A DNA stretch of 5,045 nucleotides from Promethearchaeota archaeon (lineage in GTDB: Archaea > Asgardarchaeota > Lokiarchaeia > Sigynarchaeales > SOKP01), in NCBI GenBank assembly GCA_019058515.1, contig JAHPYY010000038.1, forward strand, positions 1 through 5,045. The letters are read 5' to 3'. Below are positions 1 to 4,896 of this stretch, piece by piece (position 1 is the stretch's first letter; the number at the start of each line of letters is the position of its first letter). The notes beneath the pieces are model-generated. The model had not been told where the DNA came from and ran no database searches. It saw only the letters and a list, made by a program, of their open reading frames with translations. A program made the position numbers and the translations under genes.

Positions 1-17
1 TAATATCTAATTAATTC

Positions 18-26
18 TATATATTA
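18..26 (+). promoter_or_regulatory. TATA box of the ferredoxin gene
   Basis: The AT-only element TATATATTA is centred 26 nt before the ATG at 48, the usual archaeal distance from TATA centre to transcription start. No Shine-Dalgarno sequence lies between it and the ATG, so the mRNA is probably leaderless or nearly so. The stretch is AT-rich overall, which lowers the specificity of the match. Confidence 0.55.
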
Positions 27-47
27 CTAATAAAGATTTGACGAATT

Positions 48-245
48 ATGAGTTTTGAAATCGAAATTGATATGGATGCGTGTACAGGATGTGGCACATG
101 CTACGAAGTCTGTCCTTCCGAGTGTTTTGGAGAACCAGAAGGAGGCAAAGTTAACGTCATCGAAGAAAACAGAGATGATTGTGTAGGGTGTCGAGCTTGC
201 GAGACTCAGTGTCCTGAAGAAGCAATAACCATTACAGAAGATTAA
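48..245 (+). CDS. 2[4Fe-4S] ferredoxin
   Basis: A 65-residue bacterial-type ferredoxin, a soluble one-electron carrier of low-potential cytoplasmic redox reactions. Two complete cluster motifs are visible: C12-x2-C15-x2-C18-x3-C22-P and C45-x2-C48-x2-C51-x3-C55-P. In this family the first three cysteines of each motif plus the last of the other bind each [4Fe-4S] cluster. An additional cysteine, C26, follows the first motif. The protein is strongly acidic (many Glu and Asp), as usual for clostridial-type ferredoxins, and has no extra domain or signal peptide. The ATG start fits the upstream TATA element, so the gene is probably its own transcription unit. Its partner enzyme cannot be read from the sequence; the Rieske oxygenase at 2862 is one candidate acceptor only by proximity. 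Confidence 0.95.
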   Translation: MSFEIEIDMDACTGCGTCYEVCPSECFGEPEGGKVNVIEENRDDCVGCRACETQCPEEAITITED

Positions 246-256
246 AGCCGTTTAAT

Positions 257-310
257 TTAAGGTAATAATACAACCTTAAGATCTCATAATTTTTTTTCCT
301 TCTCTTTTTT
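257..310 (+). terminator. Hairpin plus T-tracts after the ferredoxin
   Basis: A 7-bp perfect stem (257-263 pairing with 273-279, 9-nt loop) lies 12 nt after the ferredoxin stop. It is followed by a run of eight T at 290-297 and a second run of six T at 305-310. The distance from stem to T-run is longer than in a bacterial intrinsic terminator, so the T-tracts, which suffice for archaeal termination, are probably the active part. Confidence 0.6.
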
Positions 311-345
311 ACTTAAATTATTATAATTTTCTAAACTTAGTTCAA

Positions 346-371
346 ATTCGTGAAATCAACCTTTCACGAAT
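346..371. repeat. Perfect inverted repeat, 10-bp arms
   Basis: ATTCGTGAAA at 346-355 is the exact reverse complement of TTTCACGAAT at 362-371, with a 6-bp spacer. It sits between the converging ferredoxin and MarR-operon transcripts. No T-run follows on either strand, so it is not a simple intrinsic terminator. It could be an RNA 3'-end stem-loop on either transcript or a protein-binding palindrome. The rest of 246-520 holds T-tracts at both ends and no convincing gene. Confidence 0.7.
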
Positions 372-429
372 ATTCAATCATACCCTCGAAATATTCTCTA
401 ATACACAAGGGTAATACAAAACAAGTTCT

Positions 430-447
430 AAAAATCGTTGTAAAAAA
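430..447 (-). terminator. Oligo-T terminator of the MarR operon
   Basis: Read on the minus strand, runs of six T (442-447) and five T (430-434) occur about 75-90 nt after the MarR stop codon. This is a plausible archaeal oligo-T terminator for the four-gene operon. No stable stem directly precedes it. Confidence 0.4.
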
Positions 448-520
448 TCACCATGAATGATTATGATATCGGTACTCCTTTTGTCTCAACTTTTAATATA
501 TGTAATTCAGAAATTAATAT

Positions 521-976
521 TTAAGCTAAAGTTTTAATTCTAATAATTTTTGTTAGATTATCTAACAGGCGTCTTAATTTATTCTCAAACTCGTCAATTT
601 CATTTTCTGAAAAGCCTGAATAATACAATTCTTCCATTGCATTTGAAACATGAATGTATTTATCCATAAGTTCCTTATTCTTTTTTGTTAGTTTCACATA
701 TATGGTTCTTTTATCGTTTTCAGAACGAATTCGTTGAATATGCCCTGCTTTTTCAAGAGTGTCTAACATATATGAAAGAGTGGCTTTACTTAACATTGCT
801 TTAGATTTGAGATCTTGGAAAGAAATATTGTCTTTAAGCCATAGTGGAAATAGTACCCTACCCTGAGCTGGGGTTATCTCGTCAATTTCGTATTTTTTCA
901 ATAATTTTTCAAATACTCTTTGTGAAAGCTGATGGATTTTTGTGATTAAAAAACCTCCTTGCCTTAATTTTTCCAT
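521..976 (-). CDS. MarR-family transcriptional regulator
   Basis: A 151-residue winged-helix regulator of typical MarR length. MarR proteins are dimers that bind 16-20 bp palindromes and usually release DNA when a phenolic or other small ligand, or an oxidant, is sensed. Visible elements are an N-terminal dimerisation helix (about 5-30), the DNA-binding core (about 35-100), a recognition helix around 63-77 (S-K-A-T-L-S-Y-M-L), and the conserved wing motif D88-K-R90. A long C-terminal helical segment (about 98-145) completes the dimer interface. There is no cysteine, so thiol-based oxidant sensing is unlikely and a ligand is the better guess. It is the last gene of the operon: its ATG overlaps the preceding stop as TAATG, and AGGAG (984-988) lies 7 nt upstream, which implies translational coupling. 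The tandem palindromes at 2562-2597 are its likely target, giving autoregulation. Confidence 0.92.
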   Translation of the reverse strand: MEKLRQGGFLITKIHQLSQRVFEKLLKKYEIDEITPAQGRVLFPLWLKDNISFQDLKSKAMLSKATLSYMLDTLEKAGHIQRIRSENDKRTIYVKLTKKNKELMDKYIHVSNAMEELYYSGFSENEIDEFENKLRRLLDNLTKIIRIKTLA

Positions 977-1455
977 TAATCTACTCCTGGAATAAAATAG
1001 AAGTGATTTAATTTATAATAAAACCGTGCAGTTTTAGGCTCAAGTTTGAACAATGTATAATCGGGATCTTTTATTCCTTCTGGATAGTACTTGGTCCACC
1101 AATCTAGCCAAATTTTTTGTTTAATTGTTGGATCATCAACAATTTCGGCTTCACCACCAAACATAATCCCTTTAAAATCTTCAGGATCACAGAAATATAT
1201 AGAAATTTTAGGATTTTTCTTTATATGATCTACTTTTGCTGATGACGTATTTGTAGAAATATATATTTCGAATTCATTGCTTAATTCGTTGAAAAAACCT
1301 CTAAACTCCGGAAATTGCTCCCTATTTCTCAAATTAAACATAGCTCTTGTAATTGGATATCCCTCAGAGTCAATGGTTGTTAAGTATGCCGCTTTAGACC
1401 TTTCCATCAGTTCCAAACTTAATTTTTTTACTTCCTCTAATTCTATTTTGACCAC
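976..1455 (-). CDS. Pyridoxamine 5'-phosphate oxidase-like FMN-binding protein
   Basis: A 159-residue split-barrel protein resembling the general stress protein 26 branch of the PNPOx-like superfamily. Members bind FMN or F420, and most are not true pyridoxamine oxidases. Recognisable parts are the first strand pair A22-A-Y-L-T-T-I-D-S-E-G-Y-P34, then R37-A-M39. They continue with the S71-S-A-K74 loop before K79-K-N-P82, the G101-E-A-E-I-V-D-D108 strand, and the W119-W120 / Y123-Y-P-E-G127 segment before the C-terminal strands. The substrate cannot be read from the sequence. It is the third gene of the operon, 22 nt after the DUF3795 stop, and its TAA overlaps the MarR ATG. The annotated start is GTG at 1455. 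No Shine-Dalgarno sequence precedes that GTG; instead it sits inside an SD-like stretch (see finding). The next in-frame ATG, at residue 17, would cut close to the conserved first strand, so GTG is kept with reserve. Confidence 0.88.
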   Translation of the reverse strand: MVKIELEEVKKLSLELMERSKAAYLTTIDSEGYPITRAMFNLRNREQFPEFRGFFNELSNEFEIYISTNTSSAKVDHIKKNPKISIYFCDPEDFKGIMFGGEAEIVDDPTIKQKIWLDWWTKYYPEGIKDPDYTLFKLEPKTARFYYKLNHFYFIPGVD

Positions 1456-1477
1456 CTTTTTATAGTTTTAAAATATA

Positions 1478-1816
1478 TTATAAATTATTTCGAATTTCGT
1501 CTAAAGTATTTTTTGCCGAAGGAGTTTTATCAAAAGTCATCGTTAAGTTGTCACAGACATAATCATCACAATACGCACAATTATCATATCCCTTTTCTCG
1601 ACAGCAAAGTCTTATTGGGCATTCGCGACACCCACTAAAATTTTTATCATCTTGATTACAGCCATTACAATATACATCTTTGGGTTTAAATGACATTGAT
1701 CCACTCGAAAATAATTTCGCAACTTTTTCAATTTCTTTTGGATCACCGCTTTGAGTTGCTAAATACGCTGGACATTCTGAACAATTAATCCCGCAATAAG
1801 CAATTATTTTTTTCAT
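1478..1816 (-). CDS. DUF3795 cysteine-rich protein
   Basis: A 112-residue protein matching the DUF3795 pattern, a small cysteine-rich family of unknown function common in anaerobic archaea and bacteria. It opens with the family signature Y-C8-G-x2-C12-x2-C15-P. C50-x2-C53, C63-x2-C66-P-x-R, C71-C72, C80-x2-C83 and C88 follow, giving twelve cysteines. That number and spacing suggest metal binding (zinc or Fe-S), but the metal is not known. There is no signal peptide or membrane segment. The ATG at 1816 is supported by GAGGAT (core GAGG at 1826-1829, 9 nt upstream). It is the second gene of the operon, 53 nt after the flavin reductase stop. Its pairing with two FMN proteins suggests a redox job, but this is inference. 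Confidence 0.88.
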   Translation of the reverse strand: MKKIIAYCGINCSECPAYLATQSGDPKEIEKVAKLFSSGSMSFKPKDVYCNGCNQDDKNFSGCRECPIRLCCREKGYDNCAYCDDYVCDNLTMTFDKTPSAKNTLDEIRNNL

Positions 1817-1869
1817 ATTTTACATCCTCGATAGAAATTCTTGATTTTTGAATTTAAAATTTAAAAAAA

Positions 1870-2460
1870 TTATTTTTTAGGTTTATAACTTGTTCCTACT
1901 TCATATGCTTCTGCTAAATAATCCCCAATTTTGAAATATGGTCCATTTGGCATTAAGCAAATAAACGAGTCAAAATCCTCAGCATTTGGCTTCTTATCCT
2001 TCATATATTTTTCATCAGAATAAATTTCGACAATCTCTCCGATAAATAAATCGTTGTATTTGAATTTTATAGTGTTAATCAGCTTGCACTCAATATTTAT
2101 ACTGCATTCTTTAATCATTGGTACATTCTTCAGTTCTCCATAAAAAAGCTCAAATTCATTGGATTTATCAATTTTAGAACCTGAATGTAAACCACAATAA
2201 TCTGTCACGACCACCATATCGCTAGTTGGTACATTAATACTAAATGATCCATTTTGTTTAACGCCTTGATTAGTATAGTGAGTTCTTCTCATTGCAACAC
2301 CGATTAAAGGGGGATTATCATGTATCATGTTAAACCATATAATAGTATTGAAATTTGGCTTACTATTAACATGAACTCCTAATAAACATACCGGCAGGGG
2401 TAACAATGGCAACTTCCATCCTGTTTTAACTTTGTTTATTTTTTTCACCTTCGTTAACAT
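1870..2460 (-). CDS. Flavin reductase-like (flavoredoxin-type) FMN-binding protein
   Basis: A 196-residue split-barrel protein of the flavin reductase-like family, which includes flavoredoxins and reductases that pass electrons from NAD(P)H or ferredoxin through FMN. Seen here are P21-L-P-V24 at the first strand and a region near N36-F-N-T39 that matches the family N-x-M-T position. The strand P51-L-I-G-V-A-M-R-R59 leads into T63, and G71-S-F-S-I-N-V-P78 follows. The strong family signature T86-D-Y-C-G90, S93-G94, D98-K99 is also present. No rubredoxin or other domain is fused. I start it at ATG 2460: AAAGGGG at 2466-2472 is a good Shine-Dalgarno 5 nt upstream, whereas a TTG at 2475 (five codons longer) has none and would overlap it. 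It is the first gene of the operon, directly downstream of the proposed MarR operators. Electron donor and acceptor are unknown. Confidence 0.9.
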   Translation of the reverse strand: MLTKVKKINKVKTGWKLPLLPLPVCLLGVHVNSKPNFNTIIWFNMIHDNPPLIGVAMRRTHYTNQGVKQNGSFSINVPTSDMVVVTDYCGLHSGSKIDKSNEFELFYGELKNVPMIKECSINIECKLINTIKFKYNDLFIGEIVEIYSDEKYMKDKKPNAEDFDSFICLMPNGPYFKIGDYLAEAYEVGTSYKPKK

Positions 2461-2465
2461 TTTTA

Positions 2466-2472
2466 CCCCTTT
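2466..2472 (-). promoter_or_regulatory. Shine-Dalgarno that fixes the flavin reductase start
   Basis: Minus-strand AAAGGGG lies 5 nt before ATG 2460 and excludes the upstream TTG at 2475 as the likely start, because the ribosome-binding sequence would fall inside the coding region. Confidence 0.7.
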
Positions 2473-2551
2473 CAATAAAATACACTTTCTTATCTATTAT
2501 CTTGTTGAATTCATAATAAAATGAGTTTGTATTCATACTTCCATCCTCATT

Positions 2552-2560
2552 CTAAAATAT
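2552..2560 (-). promoter_or_regulatory. Candidate TATA box of the MarR operon
   Basis: Minus-strand ATATTTTAG directly abuts the proximal palindrome (2562-2577). A protein on that palindrome would cover the BRE position and could block TFB/TBP. It would place the transcript start near 2530 with a leader of about 70 nt. A competing AT-rich candidate, TTTATTAT (minus strand, about 2513-2520), would give a leader of about 30 nt. The sequence does not decide between them. Confidence 0.35.
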
Positions 2561-2561
2561 T

Positions 2562-2577
2562 TGTTCGAGTTCGAACA
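2562..2577. promoter_or_regulatory. Palindromic operator 1 (probable MarR site)
   Basis: TGTTCGA-GT-TCGAACA is a perfect inverted repeat with 7-bp arms and a 2-bp centre. Its size and symmetry fit a MarR-dimer operator. It lies just upstream of the operon that encodes a MarR protein and repeats as a second copy 20 bp away. The assignment to that regulator is inference. Confidence 0.75.
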
Positions 2578-2581
2578 TTTT

Positions 2582-2597
2582 TGTTCTAATTCGAACA
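2582..2597. promoter_or_regulatory. Palindromic operator 2 (probable MarR site)
   Basis: TGTTCTA-AT-TCGAACA is the same palindrome as at 2562 with one mismatched pair in the arms (T2587 against C2592). If the centre is ignored, flanking bases extend the symmetry to TTTGTTC/GAACAAA at 2580-2599. It starts exactly 20 bp after operator 1, about two helical turns, so two dimers would lie on nearly the same DNA face. Confidence 0.72.
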
Positions 2598-2833
2598 AAT
2601 CAAGCTTCGTATTTAAATCTATTGTTTCACTGAATCTAAGCTAATTTTAAAAATCTATTTTCTACTGTTCAAGCATATTTAATTTTCTTTAATGGGATAT
2701 TAACCATAATAAATTCCAGTTTGCATATCCGGTAATTAATCTAAAATAAGGCTATAAGTAAGAATGGATTCATATATCAATCGTTTGTTTAGGTTTGTGG
2801 AGTTTATAAATTATGATACCTCCTGTTAAAAAC
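2598..2833. other. AT-rich intergenic stretch, no gene seen
   Basis: Together with the operators and promoters on either side, this makes a 401-bp divergent gap between ATG 2460 and ATG 2862. I find no RNA gene or long palindrome here, and no open frame above about 25 codons with translation signals. The length exceeds what two archaeal promoters need, so further regulatory sites or a small RNA cannot be excluded. Confidence 0.5.
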
Positions 2834-2842
2834 TATAAATAA
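2834..2842 (+). promoter_or_regulatory. TATA box of the Rieske oxygenase gene
   Basis: TATAAATAA, preceded by a purine-rich AAAAAC that could serve as BRE, is centred 24 nt before the ATG at 2862. With the usual archaeal spacing, transcription would start at or next to the ATG. No Shine-Dalgarno lies in between, so the transcript is probably leaderless. A run of eight T (2843-2850) fills the space after the TATA box. Confidence 0.65.
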
Positions 2843-2861
2843 TTTTTTTTAGCGTGTAATT

Positions 2862-3851
2862 ATGATAAGGAATCAATGGTACGCTGTTTTAGAATCGAAA
2901 GAAGTTCCAACCGATAAATTAATAGGAGTAACCAGATTTAGCGAAAAGTTGGTATTTTGGCGAAATAAAAACAAAGAAGTTGTATGCTTAAAAGATAAAT
3001 GCGCTCATAGAGGGGCACAACTTAGCATAGGGAAACTTTGCGATCATCGAAATACCGTTGAATGCCCTTTCCATGGTTTAAGATACGATAAAACAGGTAA
3101 GTGTACGATAATTCCCGCTAATGGGAAATTTACTACAGTTCCAGATCGTTTTAAAGTAGCTTCTTACCCAGTAAGGGAAAAGCACGATTTCATTTGGGTA
3201 TGGTGGGGAGAAGTTCAATCGGAATACCCTCCTCTACCGTTTTTTTCAGATATTGATCTTAAATTTTCTTACAAAACTCACACTGAAGTGTGGCCGGTTC
3301 ATTATTCTCGCGCGATCGAAAATCAACTCGATGTAATTCACTTACCATTCGTTCACCATAATACTATCGGTCGAGGAAATCAAACGCTAGTCAATGGCCC
3401 CTTAGTGGAGCCTTCTAACGATAGAAATGCATTTTTTGTCTGGGTTTATAACAAAAAGGATGATGGGAAAACCTTACCGTTAAAACCTGAGGATTTTACA
3501 GATAATATGAAGGTATTTCATCTCGAATTTAAATTCCCTCACATTTGGCAAAATTATCTTGGTGAAAAAGTTCGAATTTTTATTGCTTTCGTTCCAATAG
3601 ACGATTCCCACACCAAGTTTTATATGCGATTTTACCAAAAATTCTTAAGAATCCCTATTCTAAAATCGATGGTTAATTGGCTATCAAATAGGTTTAACAT
3701 TGTAATCCTACATCAAGATAGAAATGTCGTATTAACACAACAACCAATTAAAACCCAATTGAAAATGGGGGAACAACTTATCCAAGGCGATAATCCCATT
3801 ATATATTACCGTAAGCGTAGAGAAGAACTAAAATCTAAAAACAATTTATAA
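2862..3851 (+). CDS. Rieske non-haem iron oxygenase (ring-hydroxylating dioxygenase alpha-subunit family)
   Basis: A complete 329-residue oxygenase of the class in which a Rieske domain is joined to a mononuclear-iron catalytic domain. Such enzymes use O2 and two electrons to hydroxylate or demethylate a substrate. The Rieske [2Fe-2S] ligands are C47-A-H49 and C68-P-F-H71, in a domain spanning about 5-110. The catalytic domain carries E153-N-x2-D157-x2-H160-x4-H165, giving the bridging Asp and two iron-binding His; D286 in Q-D-R-N-V-V-L-T-Q is the likely third iron ligand. All key residues are present, so it should be active. Length and the C-terminal Q-x2-Q-G-D-N-P-I-I-Y-Y pattern resemble the PaO/vanillate-demethylase-like monomeric branch, not the naphthalene-type alpha-beta enzymes. 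Substrate is unknown. An upstream in-frame TAG at 2850 confirms the ATG. No dedicated reductase is adjacent; ferredoxin (48-245) or the divergent FMN protein could supply electrons, by inference. Confidence 0.93.
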   Translation: MIRNQWYAVLESKEVPTDKLIGVTRFSEKLVFWRNKNKEVVCLKDKCAHRGAQLSIGKLCDHRNTVECPFHGLRYDKTGKCTIIPANGKFTTVPDRFKVASYPVREKHDFIWVWWGEVQSEYPPLPFFSDIDLKFSYKTHTEVWPVHYSRAIENQLDVIHLPFVHHNTIGRGNQTLVNGPLVEPSNDRNAFFVWVYNKKDDGKTLPLKPEDFTDNMKVFHLEFKFPHIWQNYLGEKVRIFIAFVPIDDSHTKFYMRFYQKFLRIPILKSMVNWLSNRFNIVILHQDRNVVLTQQPIKTQLKMGEQLIQGDNPIIYYRKRREELKSKNNL

Positions 3852-3875
3852 ACTCGCAATCTCATCTAAAACCCT

Positions 3876-3896
3876 AAAAAAAAGATAGGAAAAAAA
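3876..3896 (-). terminator. Oligo-T terminator of the TspO-like gene
   Basis: On the minus strand a T7 run (3890-3896) and a T8 run (3876-3883) follow the TspO-like stop by 23-44 nt, with no stem before them. Tandem T-tracts of this kind are typical archaeal terminators. Confidence 0.6.
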
Positions 3897-3914
3897 GAGA
3901 AACATCATTAAAGG

Positions 3915-3920
3915 TTTTTT
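3915..3920 (+). terminator. Possible T-tract terminator of the Rieske gene
   Basis: A T6 run lies 63 nt after the Rieske stop and touches the stop codon of the converging TspO-like gene. No other T-run of this length occurs on the plus strand of the 68-bp gap, so it is the best available termination signal, though weak. Confidence 0.35.
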
Positions 3921-4720
3921 CACGCTTCCTTATTTTTGTAGTGCAGGACAACGATAATCACTACTAACGCTAAAACTACAAACAAAGAGATTAACGCGGT
4001 TATTGCGACTATTAATTCTCCCGTAATCTGTTTCAAGAAAATTCCAAAAAGCGCCCATATTACGACTAAACTATAAGCTACATCCTTTCGGGTATACAAC
4101 ATTAATGCTGTAATTATAACTGCAACTACAATAACTAACACGGTCCAAATTATGGCTCCTATTCCAAAACTATCTACTCCAGAAACCACTAACACCGCAG
4201 TTACATTCGCTATTGTAGCGACCGTGATCCAGCCTAAGTATACACTAAAGGGTACATGAACGAGAAGCTTTTCAATTAAAGGTACCTTAGTGCGACCAAT
4301 GTCTAACCGGATGAAAATTATTAACAACGTAGCAAGTATTACGAGCATAAAAAAAAGAGATATGGGAACGAGTTGATAATGCCACACGAAGATCCACGCA
4401 ATGTTAGCAAGACCACTGAGGATAAAGTAAATTGAAATTCTATCGATAAACAGAGTGTCCGACTTTTCTTTCTTGTATATGTCTTTGGCTTGGTAGATGG
4501 AAAATAATGCTAGTAATGTGTATATTACTCCCCAGATTGAAAAGGTAAGTCCAATGGGAACAAACAGGTTTGGAATCGCATCAGATAACTCTCCAGTATT
4601 CTTTCCACCGATCGGTAAAATATTTGCAAGAGCATTTACTATAACGGTAGCAACAAAAGAAAGGATATTGCCCAACTGTAATAAGAGTTTTTTATTTGAG
4701 TCTATTCTAAATAACCTCAT
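3920..4720 (-). CDS. TspO/MBR-like polytopic membrane protein
   Basis: A 266-residue, very hydrophobic protein with about eight membrane segments (roughly 14-35, 52-76, 95-115, 118-138, 152-179, 185-208, 213-230, 234-260). It resembles the long branch of the tryptophan-rich TspO/MBR group. The similarity is clearest at N29-A-L-A-N33 before P36, at E44-L-S-D47, at P55-x3-T-F-S-I-W63-G-x2-Y67, and at N106-I-A-W109 with W113. Classical TspO has five segments and about 160 residues and binds porphyrins or other hydrophobic ligands, so this protein is longer and its ligand cannot be inferred. ATG 4720 is the first possible start, because an in-frame TAA immediately precedes it. There is no Shine-Dalgarno. 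It stands alone, converging on the Rieske gene with a 68-bp gap, and shows no operon partner. Confidence 0.78.
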   Translation of the reverse strand: MRLFRIDSNKKLLLQLGNILSFVATVIVNALANILPIGGKNTGELSDAIPNLFVPIGLTFSIWGVIYTLLALFSIYQAKDIYKKEKSDTLFIDRISIYFILSGLANIAWIFVWHYQLVPISLFFMLVILATLLIIFIRLDIGRTKVPLIEKLLVHVPFSVYLGWITVATIANVTAVLVVSGVDSFGIGAIIWTVLVIVVAVIITALMLYTRKDVAYSLVVIWALFGIFLKQITGELIVAITALISLFVVLALVVIIVVLHYKNKEA

Positions 4721-4774
4721 TTATTTAATAGTACATTTAAGTAGTAAACAGAAAGAATCTTTGTTAATACTTTG

Positions 4775-4781
4775 TTTTATA
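4775..4781 (-). promoter_or_regulatory. TATA box upstream of the TspO-like gene
   Basis: Minus-strand TATAAAA within AATATAAAAC is a good archaeal TATA match. Its centre at 4778 predicts a start near 4752 and a leader of about 30 nt lacking a Shine-Dalgarno. A weaker AT-rich element nearer the ATG (minus strand, about 4733-4740) is too close for a full leader. Confidence 0.5.
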
Positions 4782-4833
4782 TTTTATTGAGTTTAGAAAG
4801 GAAAAGGTTTGTACCCTAATGCAAAAGAGGAGA

Positions 4834-4858
4834 GAAATCAATAATTTAGAGTGATTTC
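4834..4858. repeat. Short inverted repeat downstream of the zinc-finger gene
   Basis: GAAATCA (4834-4840) is the reverse complement of TGATTTC (4852-4858), with an 11-nt loop. It lies 39 nt after the stop of the minus-strand zinc-finger gene and could be a weak 3' stem, but the following T-run is only four long. The rest of the 176-bp gap 4721-4896 shows only the promoter described above. Confidence 0.35.
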
Positions 4859-4896
4859 AATTTTAAAATACCTTGATAAAAAGAATGTTTTTCGTG

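Noticed and set aside
381..413. Inverted repeat TACCCT/AGGGTA
   Set aside because: Six-bp arms with a 21-nt loop are expected by chance and form no stable hairpin.
453..524. 23-residue plus-strand open frame in the convergent gap
   Set aside because: No start signal or family match, and it overlaps the end of the MarR gene.
1277..1465. Plus-strand open frame of 62 codons
   Set aside because: It lies antisense inside the PNPOx-like gene, has no recognisable domain and no start signals.
2461..2475. TTG start at 2475 for the flavin reductase
   Set aside because: The Shine-Dalgarno AAAGGGG lies between this TTG and ATG 2460, so the ATG is the better start.
2764..2829. 21-residue plus-strand open frame upstream of the Rieske gene
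   Set aside because: Too short to distinguish from chance in AT-rich DNA, no Shine-Dalgarno, and the TATA-like sequence before it is too close.
2809..2867. Direct repeat AATTATGATA at 2809-2818 and 2858-2867
   Set aside because: Ten AT-rich bases repeated once near a start codon, with no symmetry or further copies; probably chance.
3568..3577. GTTCGAA-like half-site inside the Rieske gene, and TTTCGAA at about 1267 and 1489
   Set aside because: These are single half-sites within or beside coding sequence without the second arm, so they are not operator copies.
4497..4790. Plus-strand open frame of 97 codons
   Set aside because: It is antisense to the TspO-like gene and its promoter; the composition is that of a shadow frame and no family is recognised.
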